DNA of 64,000 bases from assembly GCA_014529385.2 (NCBI GenBank), contig CM043965.1, forward strand, positions 16,304,912 to 16,368,911, in the 5' to 3' direction. Made by a program: the position numbers and the translations under genes. Shown piece by piece: positions 61,391 through 64,000 of the stretch; the stretch's first letter is position 1, and each line of letters starts with the position of its first letter. This stretch comes from Adiantum capillus-veneris. Lineage: Eukaryota > Streptophyta > Polypodiopsida > Polypodiales > Pteridaceae. The notes beneath the pieces were generated by a model that saw only the letters and a list, made by a program, of their open reading frames with translations, was not told the origin of the DNA and did no database searches.

Positions 61391-64000
61391 TTTGAGCCTC
61401 ACTTGGAACTGCTCAGCTAGGAGTCTATGTCAAGGACTTTTGTGGTTGAGACTTATATCCTAGTGCTTTACTAGCTCTCCTGGTTGATCTTGAGCTTAAT
61501 TTTTAGACTCGACGCTGTTTTTGATGTTCTTGTCTCACCAAAACCAAAACTTGAAAGGCCTTACTATATTTTCATAATAGTTAATTCCTTAATCTTGCTA
61601 TAATTTGTGGATGGAACTCTAAATAGAAAAGACATTCTTTGTGATGAATTTCGTCTAGTTAGTGAGGCTCAAACTCAATTTTGATCCTCCCATAATGTGT
61701 TAATGATAGATGTGCATAGATGCCACTCAAATCAACAATTGATTCTAAGAAAAAGTACTTGAAAATCCACTATTTGAATAGTATCACATAACAACTTTCA
61801 CAAAATAATGTACCATATTACAATTCAATGCTTTTAGATAAAGACACAATATAGTCTAGCTAAAATAGTGTTTCAAGAAACTTAAGTTTCACAATTGATC
61901 AATTCAATATGATTTTCTACCTTTCACACTTTGTGAATCTGTTGGTACATAAAAATTGCATGCATCATAAAGCTTGGTATCCCAAATACTCTTAAAAGCA
62001 TTCCTTGACATACTACTGGCTATACCTCCTCATTTGATTGTACACTTACTCTCCCATCTTGTACTTCTTGCAAACTTGCTCCCATGATAACTTTTTCCTT
62101 CTTAGATCAAAGAAGAATGAGAGTATCTCTCCTTTCAACACTTGATAAGTTTTTAACTTCCAAGTCATCTCATCCGTGTCCATTATATTAGGGGTATAAT
62201 TGCCATTCTTTAGCAATATGATTTTGTTCAAGATTGCAATGTGCAATTCAAGAACTTCACCTCTTGTTTGCAAGGCATAAATGCACTTGAATAATGTAGG
62301 TGGTGCAAGCATTATTCTGCCTAGTGCTTATTGAACCTGCCAACCCTTCATAGTTAGGAATTTAATATTTTAATATTTTTAATGGAACCTTTGCCAATTG
62401 TGTCTTCCTTTATATTGGGTAGAAAGCCTTGAGCATATTGTTTCATAATCTTGACCCACCTCTTCTTTACATCCTCATCATATAGAATCAAATGGAACTT
62501 GATTTTGAAAAAAAACATTTGAAGTGTGCTCCATGGTCTTAACAAAGGACTGCAAAATCTCATATTCCAACATTCATTGTTATGATAAGGAATGCTAGGA
62601 GTGATCTTAACTTCCTTTGAATACACTAACTTGTGGTGTTGAGACTCAACTCAAACTTAAGTTCAAGCTTTGCTTCTTAGATTGAATTGTTTGTTTATAT
62701 GCTTGCATGCATCTGTGCAAAGTCTAAAATACATGGGCAATCTTCACTTGTTAGTGTTAGAACCTCTTGTACAAGTAAGGCTCAAGCCTAACTTCAAGCC
62801 TCACTTTGAAGTTCTATATGAGCTCTCATGGAGGGTATGCTTGAGCTTATGTTAGACTCTGTACATATTGATGGAAGGCTCATAGTATTATTTTCAAAGA
62901 ATCAAACAAGTACCTTCTAAGACTCAAATCCCTTCTTGGTTTGATGTAACGTGGTGGTTTAGAAGGATAAACACTTCCTTGCAGCGGTTTAGAAGGATGA
63001 CCATTTGCATTCCATTGTACTCGTGGTTCTTAGTTGATGTCTAGCAACAATTCATAAGGATAACCAATTGCATTCCATTGTACTCATGCTTGCATCATTT
63101 TGTTGAGAAAAATCTCGTTTGAGATTGACTTTGCGATAAATCATTAATATCTTTGGAGATTTCACAAGAGATATTTGGTGAGAAATCAAGAATAATCTTT
63201 AATCATCTATATCTGAATTGTTAACGTAATTGTGGGGTAAACTTTGCAACTTTTGCACCTTGCAAATGTTTTGGCAACACTAATGGAGTGTTTTTTAGAG
63301 ATGATCCAATAGTCCAACATTGTGAACATTCCCTTTGGCATATTTGACAAGGAAACATTTGATAGAAGGATCAAAGGCCATCAACATTGCCAATATCTCT
63401 TCTTGCATTTGTTCTTGAATGAAGTCTAAAATGACATCATTGTCTTGTTATCTTTTGCTGGAGTTTCAATTTCCATCAAATCCTCTTAAAAAACCTCTTT
63501 GTCTTCTTCACTCCTTATCATCTTCCGCTTTGCTTTTTTTTTTGTCAATCTTCTTCGATCGTAGAATGTCCTTTGCATTTATTTTCCTTGTGAGTCCTTC
63601 TACCTCTTGCTCATGTGAACCTTCTATCAATGCTTTTACACTAGGGCCTTTAGAAAACTAATGGTGGTAAAGATATTCTCTGCATGCTTTAAAGATCTTG
63701 CATCAACACTGCAAATGCACCACTAACTGTGGCTTTCTTTGTCCTCTTCACAAAATTCTTAGCTAGAATTCCTATTGGTTTCTTACTAAGTACAACCTTC
63801 TTTGGTAAGATCAAGGTCCACTTTTCATGTTTCATTGCCTTCACCAAGTCATCCACAAAATCAAAAGATGAGTCTTCTTGATTAGTAAAGTTGAAGATCT
63901 TCAATTCTAACTTTTACAATAGAGTTTTCTTTTCCTTGTTTTCCACCATTCATGTTTGCTACTACATAAAAACTATTCAATGATAAGCAAAACTTGTTTT
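61391..64000. other. AT-rich sequence, no gene recognised
   Basis: Short minus-strand frames at 62046-62312, 62354-62626 and 63689-63904 are lysine-rich and have no motif known to me; the first two could be pieces of one decayed frame ('KKRWVKIMKQYAQGF', 'EMTWKLKTYQVLKGEILSFF'). The plus strand has repeated words of the type AACTTAAGTTTGAGCCT/CTTCAAGCCTCACTT. No LTR ends, RNA gene or intact host gene seen. Confidence 0.4.

Noticed and set aside
62046-63904. Lysine-rich minus-strand frames as a host gene
   Set aside because: Frames of 71-90 codons only, AT-rich, no motifs; kept only as part of the unassigned stretch.

Overview
The window looks like plant nuclear DNA made almost entirely of nested, decayed LTR retrotransposons, with no intact host gene that I can recognise. 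A fern-like source is my best guess. The pentatricopeptide-repeat (PPR) remnants carry phrases such as 'YACTLKAC', 'HYTCLVDLF' and 'VLMSNIYA', which I associate with fern PPR proteins. Plant copia (initiator-Met PBS) and Ty3/gypsy (tRNA-Asp PBS, Tat-type second RNase H) families are present. The clade is an inference, not a measurement.

Layout. 1-1510: minus-strand gypsy leader and LTR (tRNA-Asp primer site) that cuts a minus-strand copia fragment. 3189-4887: solo-LTR-like copy. 4888-13120: decayed, internally duplicated PPR-like pseudogene, split by a complete copia element (Copia-1, 6799-11933, TSD AAGTT). 13121-17079: no recognised gene. 17080-30454: three-level nest. A copia (Copia-B) is split by a minus-strand dual-RNase-H gypsy (Gypsy-B, 17604-29489), which is itself split inside its RT gene by a solo-LTR-like insert (21959-23545, TSD GGAGC). 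30455-34215: 3' ends of two further elements and a truncated copia RT (Copia-C) whose reading frame is still open. 34179-37575: minus-strand gypsy relative interrupted by a LINE-like tail. 37775-38290: a CAG/CCAGT-rich minisatellite.

38943-56379: a 17.4 kb LTR element ('Giant') with two 920-bp LTRs, a tRNA-Asp-like PBS, a polypurine tract and a perfect ATCTT target-site duplication. It encodes gag-like segments and two separate retropepsin-like motifs, then about 8.5 kb of non-pol sequence holding lysine/glutamate-rich and coiled-coil frames. I see no reverse transcriptase or integrase. Two arrays of diverged units of about 290 bp, each centred on the palindrome AAATAATCGTGATTATTT, precede the gag block and the third coding block, and splice-like signals lie next to both. 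This is the best candidate for something undescribed.

57229-61077: a complete 3.85 kb copia (Copia-D, TSD CTCAT). It lost integrase and the RT core but keeps two open frames and has an altered protease active site. 61083-64000: a 154-bp tandem repeat and otherwise unrecognised AT-rich sequence.

How parts work together: autonomous families would supply RT and integrase to the deleted members (Giant, Copia-D). Nesting order and TSDs give relative ages. Long GA/CT microsatellites recur inside LTRs or leaders of several unrelated families and may reflect a shared regulatory or replication-slippage property.
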